Position numbers and translations under genes: made by a program. A stretch of 42,440 nt of DNA from Microgenomates group bacterium Gr01-1014_16. Its GTDB lineage: Bacteria > Patescibacteriota > Microgenomatia > CAZETR01 > Amesbacteraceae. The stretch is taken from NCBI GenBank assembly GCA_007376345.1, contig VMGA01000011.1, positions 1 to 42,440 on the forward strand, written 5' to 3'. This document shows positions 18,010 through 25,365 of the stretch, in pieces; within the stretch, counting starts at the first letter, position 1, and every line of letters begins with the position of its first letter. The notes beneath the pieces were generated by a model, which saw only the letters and a list, made by a program, of their open reading frames with translations, made no database searches and had not been told where the DNA came from.

Positions 18010-18723
18010 CTATAAGTTCAAATAAGGCGACTTGATTGTCTTTAATAAATCAATTTCATTTTGACAAAAAGTTAACCCAAGCTCTTTTTTAAAGTTTTCG
18101 TCAAAATTATTACTCAAACTTATTTTATCTAGATCATTATTTCCGAACTCCTCATCGTTCATCAAACAACCCGGGGTTCTATTGTGGTTCAAACCCCAAA
18201 CGTGTCCTATCTCATGTAATATCGCCGCTTCCCACAACATATCTCCAGCTTTTCCGGCTTGTACAGAATCTACTACCCCTTGTAATATCACCGCTATTCC
18301 CTCATTTACTTTTGCGTATCCCCAACTGTCCTCACCCTCTATAAATCCAGCCATTACCACTTTTAAGGCTAATCTTCCAGACTCACAGTTTTCACTCACC
18401 CTATCTCTTACCCACTTGTCAGCTGCGGCTTTGTCGGGGAAAAAATAAAGTATCTTATTTCCGGTGTCTCTGGGTGCGGCAACTTTACTTATCTTCAAAT
18501 TAACATTATTCCATCCACCGAATTTTTTAATATCTTCAATCACCAATTCCAACACCTGTTTGTTAGGATAAAAATCTTCTCGACTTATCCAGCACACGTC
18601 CAGGGTATCAGGGTTGACCGGCTGCGACTTTGAAACAGGAGGTTTGAAATAATTCAGGCTCATCCACGCCAGAAGTCCGAGTCCCACGACCAGCGCTAAC
18701 CCTCCCCACGCTCTCTCACCCAT
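18010..18723 (-). CDS. Membrane-anchored metzincin-type metalloprotease
   Basis: 237 aa. One N-terminal membrane segment (WGGLALVVGLGLLAWMSLNYF) with no obvious cleavage site, then an extracytoplasmic domain. The zinc site HEIGHVWGLNH fits HExxHxxGxxH, and a downstream Met in CLMNDE is in the right place for the Met-turn of matrixin-like metzincins. Cysteines DVCW, ENCES, GCLM and TFCQ may form disulfides. Likely a surface or secreted protease. Divergent from hicB with only 38 bp between start codons. Confidence 0.8.
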   Translation of the reverse strand: MGERAWGGLALVVGLGLLAWMSLNYFKPPVSKSQPVNPDTLDVCWISREDFYPNKQVLELVIEDIKKFGGWNNVNLKISKVAAPRDTGNKILYFFPDKAAADKWVRDRVSENCESGRLALKVVMAGFIEGEDSWGYAKVNEGIAVILQGVVDSVQAGKAGDMLWEAAILHEIGHVWGLNHNRTPGCLMNDEEFGNNDLDKISLSNNFDENFKKELGLTFCQNEIDLLKTIKSPYLNL

Positions 18724-18729
18724 GGCTCT

Positions 18730-18755
18730 ATCATACTTTACGGAAGAGGTATAAT
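18730..18755. promoter_or_regulatory. Divergent -10 elements for metzincin (-) and hicB (+)
   Basis: Minus strand TATGAT (18730-18735) ends exactly 6 nt before the metzincin ATG; plus strand TATAAT (18750-18755) ends exactly 6 nt before the hicB ATG. Both predict transcripts that start at or next to the start codon. The -35 regions are weak. Confidence 0.6.
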
Positions 18756-18761
18756 TAAGCC

Positions 18762-19073
18762 ATGAATCTTTATAAATTTTCCGTCATCGTTACTCCCACG
18801 GTCGAAGACGGAGAAACTTATTATCAAGTATCCGTCCCTGTTCTTCCGGAAGTGATTACCTGTGGCGATTCATTAGAAGAGGCTGTATATATGGCTCAAG
18901 ACGCGCTGGAACTGGTAGTTCTTTCCCGGTTGGAAGAAGGGGAGAGTATTCCTTCGGATAAAAAACCCATCCGTCTTGAAAAAGGCTCAATCCTCAAAGA
19001 GGTGTTAGTGTCAGTAGTTCACGACGTCCATTCCACCCCGGTTACCGAAAATGTCAGATTTGCCTTCGCTTAA
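18762..19073 (+). CDS. hicB: HicB-family antitoxin
   Basis: 103 aa with the degenerate RNase H-like fold of HicB: FSVIVTPTVEDGETYYQVSVPVLPEVITCGDSLEEAVYMAQDALELVV. The usual C-terminal DNA-binding domain is absent or very small (KEVLVSVVHDVHS). Overlaps the hicA remnant by 23 nt. The antitoxin seems intact while the toxin has lost its core. Confidence 0.8.
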   Translation: MNLYKFSVIVTPTVEDGETYYQVSVPVLPEVITCGDSLEEAVYMAQDALELVVLSRLEEGESIPSDKKPIRLEKGSILKEVLVSVVHDVHSTPVTENVRFAFA

Positions 19074-19167
19074 ACCCCGAAGTTCCAAAGACATCCGTAC
19101 CGGAACTCTTCACTCAATAATCCGGCAATCCGGATTAACTCTTGATGAATTCCTCTCCAAACGCTAA
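19051..19167 (+). pseudogene. hicA: HicA toxin remnant with the core removed in frame
   Basis: Below the track size limit; found by translating downstream of hicB. 38 aa: MSDLPSLKPR, a HicA-type N terminus, joined directly to SSKDIRTGTLHSIIRQSGLTLDEFL, the HicA C-terminal helix region. About 35 residues between them, including the GSH motif with the catalytic His, are missing without loss of frame. The product should have no RNase activity. Confidence 0.75.
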
Positions 19168-19174
19168 ATTCCCC

Positions 19175-19203
19175 TTGCCAATCCCGAAAAGATTTTATAC
19201 ACT
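19175..19203 (+). promoter_or_regulatory. Promoter of the small leader-controlled ORF
   Basis: TTGCCA (5/6), 17-bp spacer, TACACT (4/6); an overlapping TATACA at 15 bp is the alternative -10. Start expected near 19210, just before the structured leader. Confidence 0.5.
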
Positions 19204-19221
19204 CTACTTCCAGGGGCCACC

Positions 19222-19278
19222 ATGACACCTGGACCAAAAAATTATTTCTATCAAGAGCCGAGAGGCTCTTTTTTTTGA
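19222..19278 (+). promoter_or_regulatory. Leader peptide ORF reaching into a terminator
   Basis: ATG with an AGGGG ribosome site opens MTPGPKNYFYQEPRGSFF, ending TGA right at the end of the terminator T-run. Its ATG lies in the loop of a TCCAGG/CCTGGA hairpin (19209-19233). The layout (promoter, hairpin, short Tyr/Phe-containing ORF, terminator, gene) resembles a translation-coupled attenuator. Confidence 0.45.
19253..19276 (+). terminator. Intrinsic terminator in the leader of the 56-aa ORF
   Basis: AAGAGCC-GAGA-GGCTCTT stem with a run of eight T. Located between the 19175 promoter and the ORF at 19300, so it terminates or attenuates that transcript. Confidence 0.8.
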
Positions 19279-19299
19279 CCCCGGAAAGGAGGTGAAATT

Positions 19300-19470
19300 A
19301 TGAGCCAGCATCCCGAAACTACCATTACAACCCAAAATGGTCAGGAGTTAAAAGCATTCGTGTTAGCCACGAGAGTGATCAATGGAATTGTCCATGCGCT
19401 GATTCACATCGGCCTACCTTTCCCACGATTGATTCCCGTCGACCAGTTGCCCGAATCGGAGACTAAGTAG
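19300..19470 (+). CDS. 56-aa protein of unknown function with very strong RBS
   Basis: Below the track cutoff. Preceded by GGAAAGGAGGTGA six nt before the ATG, the best Shine-Dalgarno in the window and an almost full match to the 16S 3' end. Protein MSQHPETTITTQNGQELKAF...PVDQLPESETK has a central hydrophobic/amphipathic stretch (VINGIVHALIHIGLPFP) that could bind membrane. Not recognised. Its 3' end overlaps the stop codon of the fusA 3' fragment on the other strand. The strong RBS and the attenuator argue that it is real. Confidence 0.6.
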   Translation: MSQHPETTITTQNGQELKAFVLATRVINGIVHALIHIGLPFPRLIPVDQLPESETK

Positions 19471-19546
19471 CAGCCACCTTCCCGCTCTTGGTTATTATTC
19501 CTTCGGCGACGTTGCGAGGCACCTCCTCGCAGTGCAAAAGTTCCAT
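19463..19546 (-). pseudogene. Duplicated 3' fragment of fusA
   Basis: Minus-strand translation gives MELLHCEEVPRNVAEGIITKSGKVAAT and a TAG stop. The true fusA ends [28 protein letters not shown]. About 20 of the last 27 residues agree, but the DNA differs at many silent positions, so this is a homologue from a related lineage, not a recent copy. It lies beyond two accessory genes that follow fusA. Confidence 0.85.
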
Positions 19547-19561
19547 GCGGTTATGATGAAG

Positions 19562-20545
19562 CTATTCCGTCTTAGTCTCTCTATCGAGGCAGTCCTGGAT
19601 GTGTTTATCAAGTCTAGTAAATAAGCTTTGGCGAACGGGATTCCATGGGTGGTCGATCGGTGGCCAATTTTTACTCCAATAATATTCTTCGAATGTACCC
19701 TTGGTCCACTCTTCATCGGGTGCGAATTCTGAAAACTGCGGCGACGGATCAGATTTTCTGACTCTGTCTACAAGATCAGCTTTGTAATCCTTAAATCCTT
19801 GATCCTCATAATCGTATGGAAGTGGAATAGGGTGTGTGGAAGAATATTGTTTATAAAGTTGATAGTCAAGCATTTCCACAGCTCGCTTTTGCGCAATTAA
19901 AACATTTAGTTCTGTTTGTTCGCTTCTGACCATATGTGGGGGATAGTTGTCGACAAGATACAACTTGTCGGTAAGATCTCCCAGCTTCCTACCAATGACT
20001 AGATTGTGGAATTCTCCCCAATCCGTGTCGTAATGCAAAAGATCCGGAAAAAAAGAAATCCATTTTTTTGGGGATACGCCGAGCGATTGTGCTTTTATCT
20101 TGTAATACAAGTCTAGAGAGGCTTCGATTAACCTACCTAAGCTAGAGAAATGGTCGGGTGTAATTTCAGTTTCTAAATATTGGCTAAGTTCTTTTCCCTC
20201 AATCTTTTGTTGTATTTGGACAATAGCTTCTTGTCCAGTCTGGTCTTGCCCTAAGACGAGATGATATTTAGGAAGATATTGGCTGATTATTGGGTCACTG
20301 TCTAACAAACCCATGGTTCTTTTTACAGCTGTAATCCACTCTATTCCTTGAGGAAGGGAGTTTTTACCATCCACAATTTTTTCAAATGCTCTGCTGTCGG
20401 TTTGCTGGCCAATAACTTTGACCAACCATTCAGGATGGCCTGGAATCTCGACGATTCGGCTCATTTGCCCTAAGGGGAAGGGGGAATCAGGCATTTTTAT
20501 TTTAAAAGGAAGAAATTCTTCTGGTACCTTGTCTTGGAGTGGCAT
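19562..20545 (-). CDS. Possible kinase-fold protein of unknown function
   Basis: 327 aa. Features suggesting a divergent protein-kinase/aminoglycoside-kinase fold: EWLVKVIG (beta-3 Lys-like), a hinge-like region IVQIQQKIEGKELSQYL, then TDWGEFHNLVIG and LYLVDNYPP, which resemble a catalytic loop and a DFG-like Asp. The classical HxDxxxxN is not intact. No signal peptide. Part of the module between fusA and its 3' duplicate, with its own promoter. The kinase call is an inference from spacing of short motifs and needs a profile search. Confidence 0.4.
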   Translation of the reverse strand: MPLQDKVPEEFLPFKIKMPDSPFPLGQMSRIVEIPGHPEWLVKVIGQQTDSRAFEKIVDGKNSLPQGIEWITAVKRTMGLLDSDPIISQYLPKYHLVLGQDQTGQEAIVQIQQKIEGKELSQYLETEITPDHFSSLGRLIEASLDLYYKIKAQSLGVSPKKWISFFPDLLHYDTDWGEFHNLVIGRKLGDLTDKLYLVDNYPPHMVRSEQTELNVLIAQKRAVEMLDYQLYKQYSSTHPIPLPYDYEDQGFKDYKADLVDRVRKSDPSPQFSEFAPDEEWTKGTFEEYYWSKNWPPIDHPWNPVRQSLFTRLDKHIQDCLDRETKTE

Positions 20546-20576
20546 GAGTGTGTTATTAGAGATAAGTTAAGATGTG

Positions 20577-20623
20577 TATGGAAACTGTCCATATTTTATC
20601 ATCAACCCCCGGATTTCTGACAA
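20577..20623 (-). promoter_or_regulatory. Promoter and inverted repeat upstream of the kinase-like gene
   Basis: Minus strand: TTGTCA (5/6, 20618-20623), 19-bp spacer, TGATAAAAT (extended -10, 20593-20598). Immediately downstream is TATGGA-5-TCCATA (20577-20593), a possible operator. Confidence 0.5.
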
Positions 20624-20696
20624 AATAATACGATTGTTCTCAAACCACGTTAATTTGGGTATCTGATCCCAGATCCGAAACAGCCTAAATTATGGA

Positions 20697-21521
20697 CTAA
20701 TTTCCTTCAGATTTCGATCGGCAATAATCTTTTATCAATGTTCTACTCAATCCAGGTGAATAGAAATTAATTCCCACTTCTTCCTCTTTAAATGCCATTT
20801 TTTTCCAACTTTTCGGCACTCGGCATATATACTTTTCTCCCGACCCCGATTCGTATTCAAATTCGCAGCCATTAAATATCTTCTGTGTTGACCCATCAAT
20901 CTTCACCGTTGCTGTGCCACATCTCAAGGGATAGGTGATCGTCTTCGCCTGGCATTTTTCAAAATCCAGAATGGCAAACTTGGCAAAAACCTTCTCATCC
21001 CAGGTAAAACTATTCAATATTCCGTCAAATTCCTTTTCACTATTATTAACTATTCCCCGAAATATATAAAATGCCTCCCCCCAGTCTATCACTGCTGTTT
21101 TTACTTTGTCTCCAGCTTTATATGGTCGATTAAAAAGTGGTTTTGTAAAGGTCACGGTTCCCTCAAAAATAAATCCACTATCTATGTCTTTAATCCGAGT
21201 ATCAACAAAATCATCGTCAATTTCTCTTTTTCTTTCCGCCAGTGACCTACTCGTTTCCTGATCGACACTTATTTGAAAATCTGGTACTTTGGCATACGCC
21301 TCTGTCCCCATATCTGTGGGGTTCATATCAATCCAACCCGAGTCGGTATATGGATTAAACCCTTCCCGATACCACCAGCCAGTTGGTAGCGTTAATCGTA
21401 ATCTCTCAAGCACTAGAGCTTGACTAATGGGGGCAATCGGGCAAACAGTCGGCTTAACGTCTTTATGTCTTATAACAAGAACTACTCCAACAATCACCAT
21501 TACCAGAAACAAGTACCTCAC
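20697..21521 (-). CDS. Membrane-anchored or secreted protein of unknown function
   Basis: 274 aa from a GTG. N-terminal hydrophobic segment (YLFLVMVIVGVVLVI) followed by RHKD: a signal anchor. The rest is extracytoplasmic, rich in beta-type sequence and Trp/Tyr (LPTGWWYREGFNPYTDSGWID), with Cys in TVCP, FEKCQ, LRCGT, NGCEF, YICRV and DYCRS that may pair. Not recognised. Begins 12 nt after the fusA stop; TAAAAT lies exactly 6 nt before the GTG, so a private leaderless transcript is possible. Confidence 0.6.
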   Translation of the reverse strand: MRYLFLVMVIVGVVLVIRHKDVKPTVCPIAPISQALVLERLRLTLPTGWWYREGFNPYTDSGWIDMNPTDMGTEAYAKVPDFQISVDQETSRSLAERKREIDDDFVDTRIKDIDSGFIFEGTVTFTKPLFNRPYKAGDKVKTAVIDWGEAFYIFRGIVNNSEKEFDGILNSFTWDEKVFAKFAILDFEKCQAKTITYPLRCGTATVKIDGSTQKIFNGCEFEYESGSGEKYICRVPKSWKKMAFKEEEVGINFYSPGLSRTLIKDYCRSKSEGN

Positions 21522-21533
21522 TCACTCATTTTA

Positions 21534-23683
21534 CTACGCTGCCGCTTGCACCTTTCCGCTTTTGGCAATTATTCCTTCAGCGATATTTCTCGGCACTTCT
21601 TCGTAATGCGACGGTTCCATATAATAGGATGCCCGACCTTGGGTTAGTGATCGCAGTTTGGTGGCGTAACCAGACAACTCGGCCAAAGGCACGTAAGCAT
21701 TAATAATAGTTAGGTGCCCTCTTTTATCCGTCCCCAATATTTGTGCCCGTTTAGAAAAATCGTCGGATCCGCCGCCTTAGCCGCGTGTTGGAATGCCAAA
21801 GACCCGGCAATCTTAAACGCCATTTCCGACGAGTCCACATCGTGGTACGTGCCGTCGTACAAAGTTATCCTTACGTCAACAGTCGGGAACCCGGCCAGCA
21901 CCCCGTTTTCCATCGCGTCCTTAATTCCTTTCTCAATCGGCCCGATAAACTCCTGTGGAATTGCTCCTCCCTTAATTTCGTCCACAAATTCATATCCCGC
22001 CCCCCGCGCTTGCGGCTCAATCTTGATATAACAATGCCCGTACTGTCCCCGGCCTCCGGACTGTCTGATATATTTTCCCTCGCCCTCGGCCAGTTTTTTA
22101 ACTGTCTCTTTATACGCCACCTGCGGTGCCCCGGTATTCGCCTCCACATTAAATTCCCGCTTCATCCGGTCCACGATAATTTCTAGGTGCAGCTCGCCCA
22201 TGCCCGAAATAATCGTCTGCCCCGTTTCGGGATTGGATTTGATTCTAAAAGTCGGATCTTCGTCCGACAATTTATTCAGGGCGTACCCCATCTTTTCCTG
22301 GTCATTTTTCGTCTTCGGCTCGATGGCCAGGGATATCACCGGCTCGGGGAAAGTTATGGATTCCAAAAGAATGGGGGCTGCTTTATCGCACAGCGTATTT
22401 CCGGTCGTCGTCTCTTTCAGTCCAACTAGTGCCACGATTTCTCCGGCATAAGCGGCATCGATTTCCTCCCTCTTGTTAGCATGCATGAGAAGCATCCGCG
22501 AAATCCGTTCCTCTTTTTGCTTAGAGGCATTCCACAAAGATTGTCCGGACTTGAGCATTCCCGAATAAATGCGTACATACGTCAGTCGGCCCACATGTTG
22601 GTCAGTTTGGATCTTAAAAGCCAGTCCGGCAAATTTCTCTTCATTAATAGTCTTTCTTATTTCTTCGCCTCCAGTGTGCGGGTTAGTTCCTTTGACATGG
22701 TCTAGGTCTACTGGAGAGGGGAGATATTCGACTATCGCGTCCAGCATTGGCTGCACGCCCTTATTTCGCAAAGATGCGCCGGAATAAACCGGAACCAGTT
22801 TATAGGTTATTACCGCCCGTCGCAGCGCCGCCTTCAATTCCTTAATATCCGGCTCATTCCCCGCCAAAAACTTTTCCAGCAGCGTATCGTCCGTTTCACT
22901 GATTTGCTCGATCAGTTTGGCCCGCCATTTTTCAACTACGTCCTTCATATCTGCGGGCACCTCTTCTGTAGTGTAGTTAATTCCCGTCTCATCTCCCCCG
23001 CCTGCATCGCTATGCCCGCTCGCAGTTGATACAGCGTTTCGGGCGAGCGAAGCATTGCGGGCAGGGTGCCAGATCAGGGCTTTTCGCTCCAACAATAAAA
23101 CCACTCCCTTAAATGTCTGCTCCGCCCCGATCGGGTACGCCATGACCGCCGGATTGGCCCCCAGTCTTTCGATAATCGCCTTGACCGTTCCCTCGAAATT
23201 TGCCCCCAGTTTGTCGTTTTTATTTACAAAAATTAGCCTTGGCACTTTATACTTATCCGCCTGCCGCCACACCGTTTCCGTCTGTGACTGCACCGTTTCT
23301 TCCGCGTCCAGTACCGTTACCGCTCCGTCTAGTACCCGCAAAGATCGTTCTACTTCCGCCGTAAAGTCCACATGTCCCGGCGTGTCGATAATATTTACCC
23401 GGTACGACTCATTTCCGACCGGCGAGTTGGGGTCGTTTACGGCCCAAAAAGTAGTTGTCGCCGCGGATACTATAGTGATACCCCGCTCTTTTTCCTGCTC
23501 CATCCAGTCCATCTGCGTGTTGCCTTCGTCGATATCGCCGATCTTGTAGCTCTTGCCGGTATAAAACAAAATCCGTTCCGTCGTCGTCGTTTTCCCAGCG
23601 TCGATATGGGCGATTATCCCAATGTTACGTACCCGATCCAACGGCACATCCCGGTTACTAGTCTTAATATCACTCGCAGCCAT
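21534..23683 (-). pseudogene. fusA: Elongation factor G, C-terminal frame break with a missing segment
   Basis: Translocase GTPase. Frame 1 (23683-21710): G1 [11 protein letters not shown]3 DTPGHVDF, G4 NKNDKLG, domains II-IV up to [16 protein letters not shown], then a stop after an unrelated tail. Frame 2 continues as [44 protein letters not shown] to a TAG at 21534. The family segment in between (LLEPIMxVEVxTPEEYxGDVIGD), about 23 residues, is missing and the frame shifts. The join reads cgattttt, compatible with a short direct repeat at both ends. EF-G also has an in-frame palindromic insert after residue 205. Essential gene, so assembly error is a serious option. Confidence 0.88.
23001..23065. 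repeat. Palindromic element inserted in frame in fusA
   Basis: Imperfect 23-bp inverted repeat (cctgcatcgctatgc... and its near complement ...gcattgcgggcagg) with a 19-bp spacer. It encodes roughly [24 protein letters not shown] between LIW and the family sequence that resumes at [11 protein letters not shown]. Other EF-G proteins have only a short loop there. Comparable in style to Rickettsia palindromic elements. Confidence 0.65.
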
Positions 23684-23715
23684 ATCAAAAAAATACAGCC
23701 CTCAGGCTCCTTATC

Positions 23716-23745
23716 ATTGTACCAAACTCTTCCTCATGATACAAT
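23716..23745. promoter_or_regulatory. Interlocked opposing promoters for fusA (-) and a 64-aa ORF (+)
   Basis: Minus: TTGTAT, 17 bp, TGG-TACAAT. Plus: TTGTAC, 17 bp, TGA-TACAAT, 7 nt before the ATG at 23753. The -10 of each overlaps the -35 of the other, so the two cannot be used at the same time. Confidence 0.55.
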
Positions 23746-23752
23746 CCGGCGC

Positions 23753-23947
23753 ATGAATCCCGAGGAGAAACAGGAGATTAAATATGCCGTAGGACTAACT
23801 GTTGAAACTCTTGCTGCATTAGCTTTTCTACTTGTAGCATTTGTTACCCCAGACCCATATTTAAAAGGATTTCTATCAGCCGGGGCACTTGAAGAATCAT
23901 CTAGGGGGCTTTACAGATTTTACAACCACAGAATCAAAGGAGTTTAA
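23753..23947 (+). CDS. Small membrane protein of unknown function
   Basis: 64 aa. Charged start (MNPEEKQEIKYAVG), a hydrophobic helix (TLAALAFLLVAFVTPDPY), then a possible second amphipathic part ending YNHRIKGV. The track ORF starts far upstream in the fusA shadow; the ATG here follows a -10 by 7 nt. Its 3' end overlaps the vapC remnant on the other strand. Not recognised. Confidence 0.5.
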   Translation: MNPEEKQEIKYAVGLTVETLAALAFLLVAFVTPDPYLKGFLSAGALEESSRGLYRFYNHRIKGV

Positions 23948-24002
23948 ACCCCATCTCCTCAAAATTCTTGTCGAAAGTGAAAACGGTTTTGATTTTTAGC
24001 TC
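23934..24002 (-). pseudogene. C-terminal remnant of a PIN-domain (VapC-like) toxin
   Basis: Minus-strand frame directly after the antitoxin stop gives ELKIKTVFTFDKNFEEMGFKLL and TGA, the typical last strand-helix of PIN toxins (xxFTFDKxFxxxGFxLL). The rest of the toxin, including its acidic catalytic residues, is absent. It overlaps the antitoxin 3' end in another frame. Confidence 0.6.
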
Positions 24003-24169
24003 CTTAAAGATCTATTCGTCAATTTTCTTATTTCTTTTGCAGTCTCCTCTTTAATCAACCTATTCGCCAGTTCCGAGAAAGTTACACCCTCATCCTTCGC
24101 CCACTTGTTCAAGTAACGAATGTCCTCTGCTTCTAACCACACATAACGTCTGTGTGTTTTTGTCTTCAC
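23996..24169 (-). CDS. Ribbon-helix-helix antitoxin (VapB/CopG-like)
   Basis: 57 aa from the GTG at 24169. A beta strand (RRYVWLEAEDI) followed by two helices (YLNKWAKDEGVTFSELANRLIKEET) fits an RHH DNA-binding domain. The track start is a TTG whose codons overlap a TATAAT; that TATAAT ends exactly 6 nt before the GTG, favouring the GTG. Followed by a vapC tail, so this is an antitoxin whose toxin has been deleted. Confidence 0.6.
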   Translation of the reverse strand: MKTKTHRRYVWLEAEDIRYLNKWAKDEGVTFSELANRLIKEETAKEIRKLTNRSLRS

Positions 24170-24197
24170 ATCTCCATTATAATACAAAACTCATTTC

Positions 24198-24236
24198 CCC
24201 CTCTCTTTGATTAAAGAGAGGGGATGGGGGTGAGTT
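24198..24236. repeat. REP-like palindromic repeat, copy A
   Basis: Perfect 11-bp inverted repeat cccctctcttt-gatt-aaagagagggg followed by atgggggtgag. Shares its plan and sequence with copy B at 39900 (stem of CCCTCTC.../...GAGAGGG, then a GGGTGAG tail). Confidence 0.65.
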
Positions 24237-24259
24237 AGAACCAATACCCATTGGTATCT

Positions 24260-24286
24260 TTAGCACTCCTGAGTTAGAATTGATAA
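24260..24286 (+). promoter_or_regulatory. CIRCE-like HrcA operator before dnaJ
   Basis: ttagcactc is a perfect CIRCE left half. After exactly 9 nt comes aattgataa, matching 6 of 9 positions of the right half gagtgctaa. Located 6 nt before the dnaJ ATG. The half-site match and heat-shock context support it, but the right half is degenerate. Confidence 0.5.
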
Positions 24287-24292
24287 CACTAT

Positions 24293-25162
24293 ATGGCCAC
24301 CAAGCGTGATTATTACGACATTTTGGGCGTCTCCAAATCGGCATCCGACGCCGAACTCAAATCGGCATATCGAAAAATGGCCATGCAATGGCATCCTGAC
24401 AGAAACAAATCTCCAGATGCCGAGGCCAAATTCAAGGAGATCAACGAAGCCTATCAGGTTCTCTCCGATCCCAAGAAAAAGCAAACTTACGACCAATTTG
24501 GCCATTCTGCCTTTGACCCATCGGCCGGCGGCTTTGGTGGCCAGGGTGGCGTTCGCCAAGGTCCTTTCCAATATTATTATTCGTCTTCAGCTGGCCAAAA
24601 TCCATTTGGTGACATGGGTGGCTTTTCCGATCCCTTCGAAATTTTCGAGCAGTTTTTCGGGGGAGGCGGCAATTATGGCGGAGGTCGTCGTGCCACCAAA
24701 AAAACCCACTACTCTCTGCGCATTCCTTTCATGACTGCTGTCAAAGGTGGTGAAGAGGCCGTCACAATCGAAGGCAAAAAACATACTATCAAGATTCCCG
24801 CCGGCGCCGATACCGGTACGCATCTTCGTTTTACCGATTTTGACGTTACTTTTGAAGTCGAGCCTCATGCCCAATTCAAGCGCGATGGTGATGATATCTA
24901 TATTGATCGCGAAATTTCTTTCACTCTGGCGATTTTAGGGGGCGAAACCAATGTCACAACTCTGGACGGCAATTTAAAGCTCAAAATCCGCCCTGGCACT
25001 CAGCCCGGTTCCACTGTCCGCCTTTCCGGTCGCGGCGCCCCTCGCCTCAATTCGTTCAAGAGAGACGATCGCGGCGACTTTTACATCCGTCTCAAAATCA
25101 CCTTCCCCGAAAATCTCTCTAGAAGACAAAAACAACTCTTAGAAGAATTTGAAAGAAATTAG
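24293..25162 (+). CDS. dnaJ: DnaJ-type Hsp40 without zinc finger (CbpA-like)
   Basis: 289 aa. J domain with HPDRNKS (HPD intact), Gly/Phe-rich linker ([16 protein letters not shown]...[11 protein letters not shown]), then directly the two C-terminal beta-barrel domains ([50 protein letters not shown]). No CxxCxGxG zinc repeats, so class B. Partner of the DnaK at the window start. The last 86 codons also exist as a diverged duplicate at 29314-29583. The 3' end here has more A/T-rich codons than the upstream part. Confidence 0.93.
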   Translation: MATKRDYYDILGVSKSASDAELKSAYRKMAMQWHPDRNKSPDAEAKFKEINEAYQVLSDPKKKQTYDQFGHSAFDPSAGGFGGQGGVRQGPFQYYYSSSAGQNPFGDMGGFSDPFEIFEQFFGGGGNYGGGRRATKKTHYSLRIPFMTAVKGGEEAVTIEGKKHTIKIPAGADTGTHLRFTDFDVTFEVEPHAQFKRDGDDIYIDREISFTLAILGGETNVTTLDGNLKLKIRPGTQPGSTVRLSGRGAPRLNSFKRDDRGDFYIRLKITFPENLSRRQKQLLEEFERN

Positions 25163-25365
25163 TATCACCATAAAAACTCTTTGGAACTGTCATAAAAATG
25201 ACAATCATGGACATTTGTTCCCCTGAAAAGAATCTAGTCGCGCGGGGCAATGCAAAGGGCTTTCTGTATTCCACCATAAGCCGAACTTTCAAAAAAAAAG
25301 AACAAAAAACGGAAATTTTATGGGTCTATATTTGCTAAAATCATGGCAAAATATCGTAACGCAAC
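25163..25365. other. 203-bp intergenic region before the aaRS-like gene
   Basis: Low-GC spacer. The only signal is TGCTAAAAT near 25335-25343, an extended -10 type element about 24 nt before the ATG at 25366. No tRNA-like, T-box-like or ORF structure was found. Confidence 0.4.

Noticed and set aside
24185-24187. TTG start of the RHH antitoxin
   Set aside because: Its first codons overlap a TATAAT element; the GTG at 24169 gives the expected RHH length and a -10 at N6.
25163-25365. T-box or tRNA-like leader before the aaRS-like gene
   Set aside because: No T-box consensus, no terminator/antiterminator pair and no cloverleaf could be drawn.
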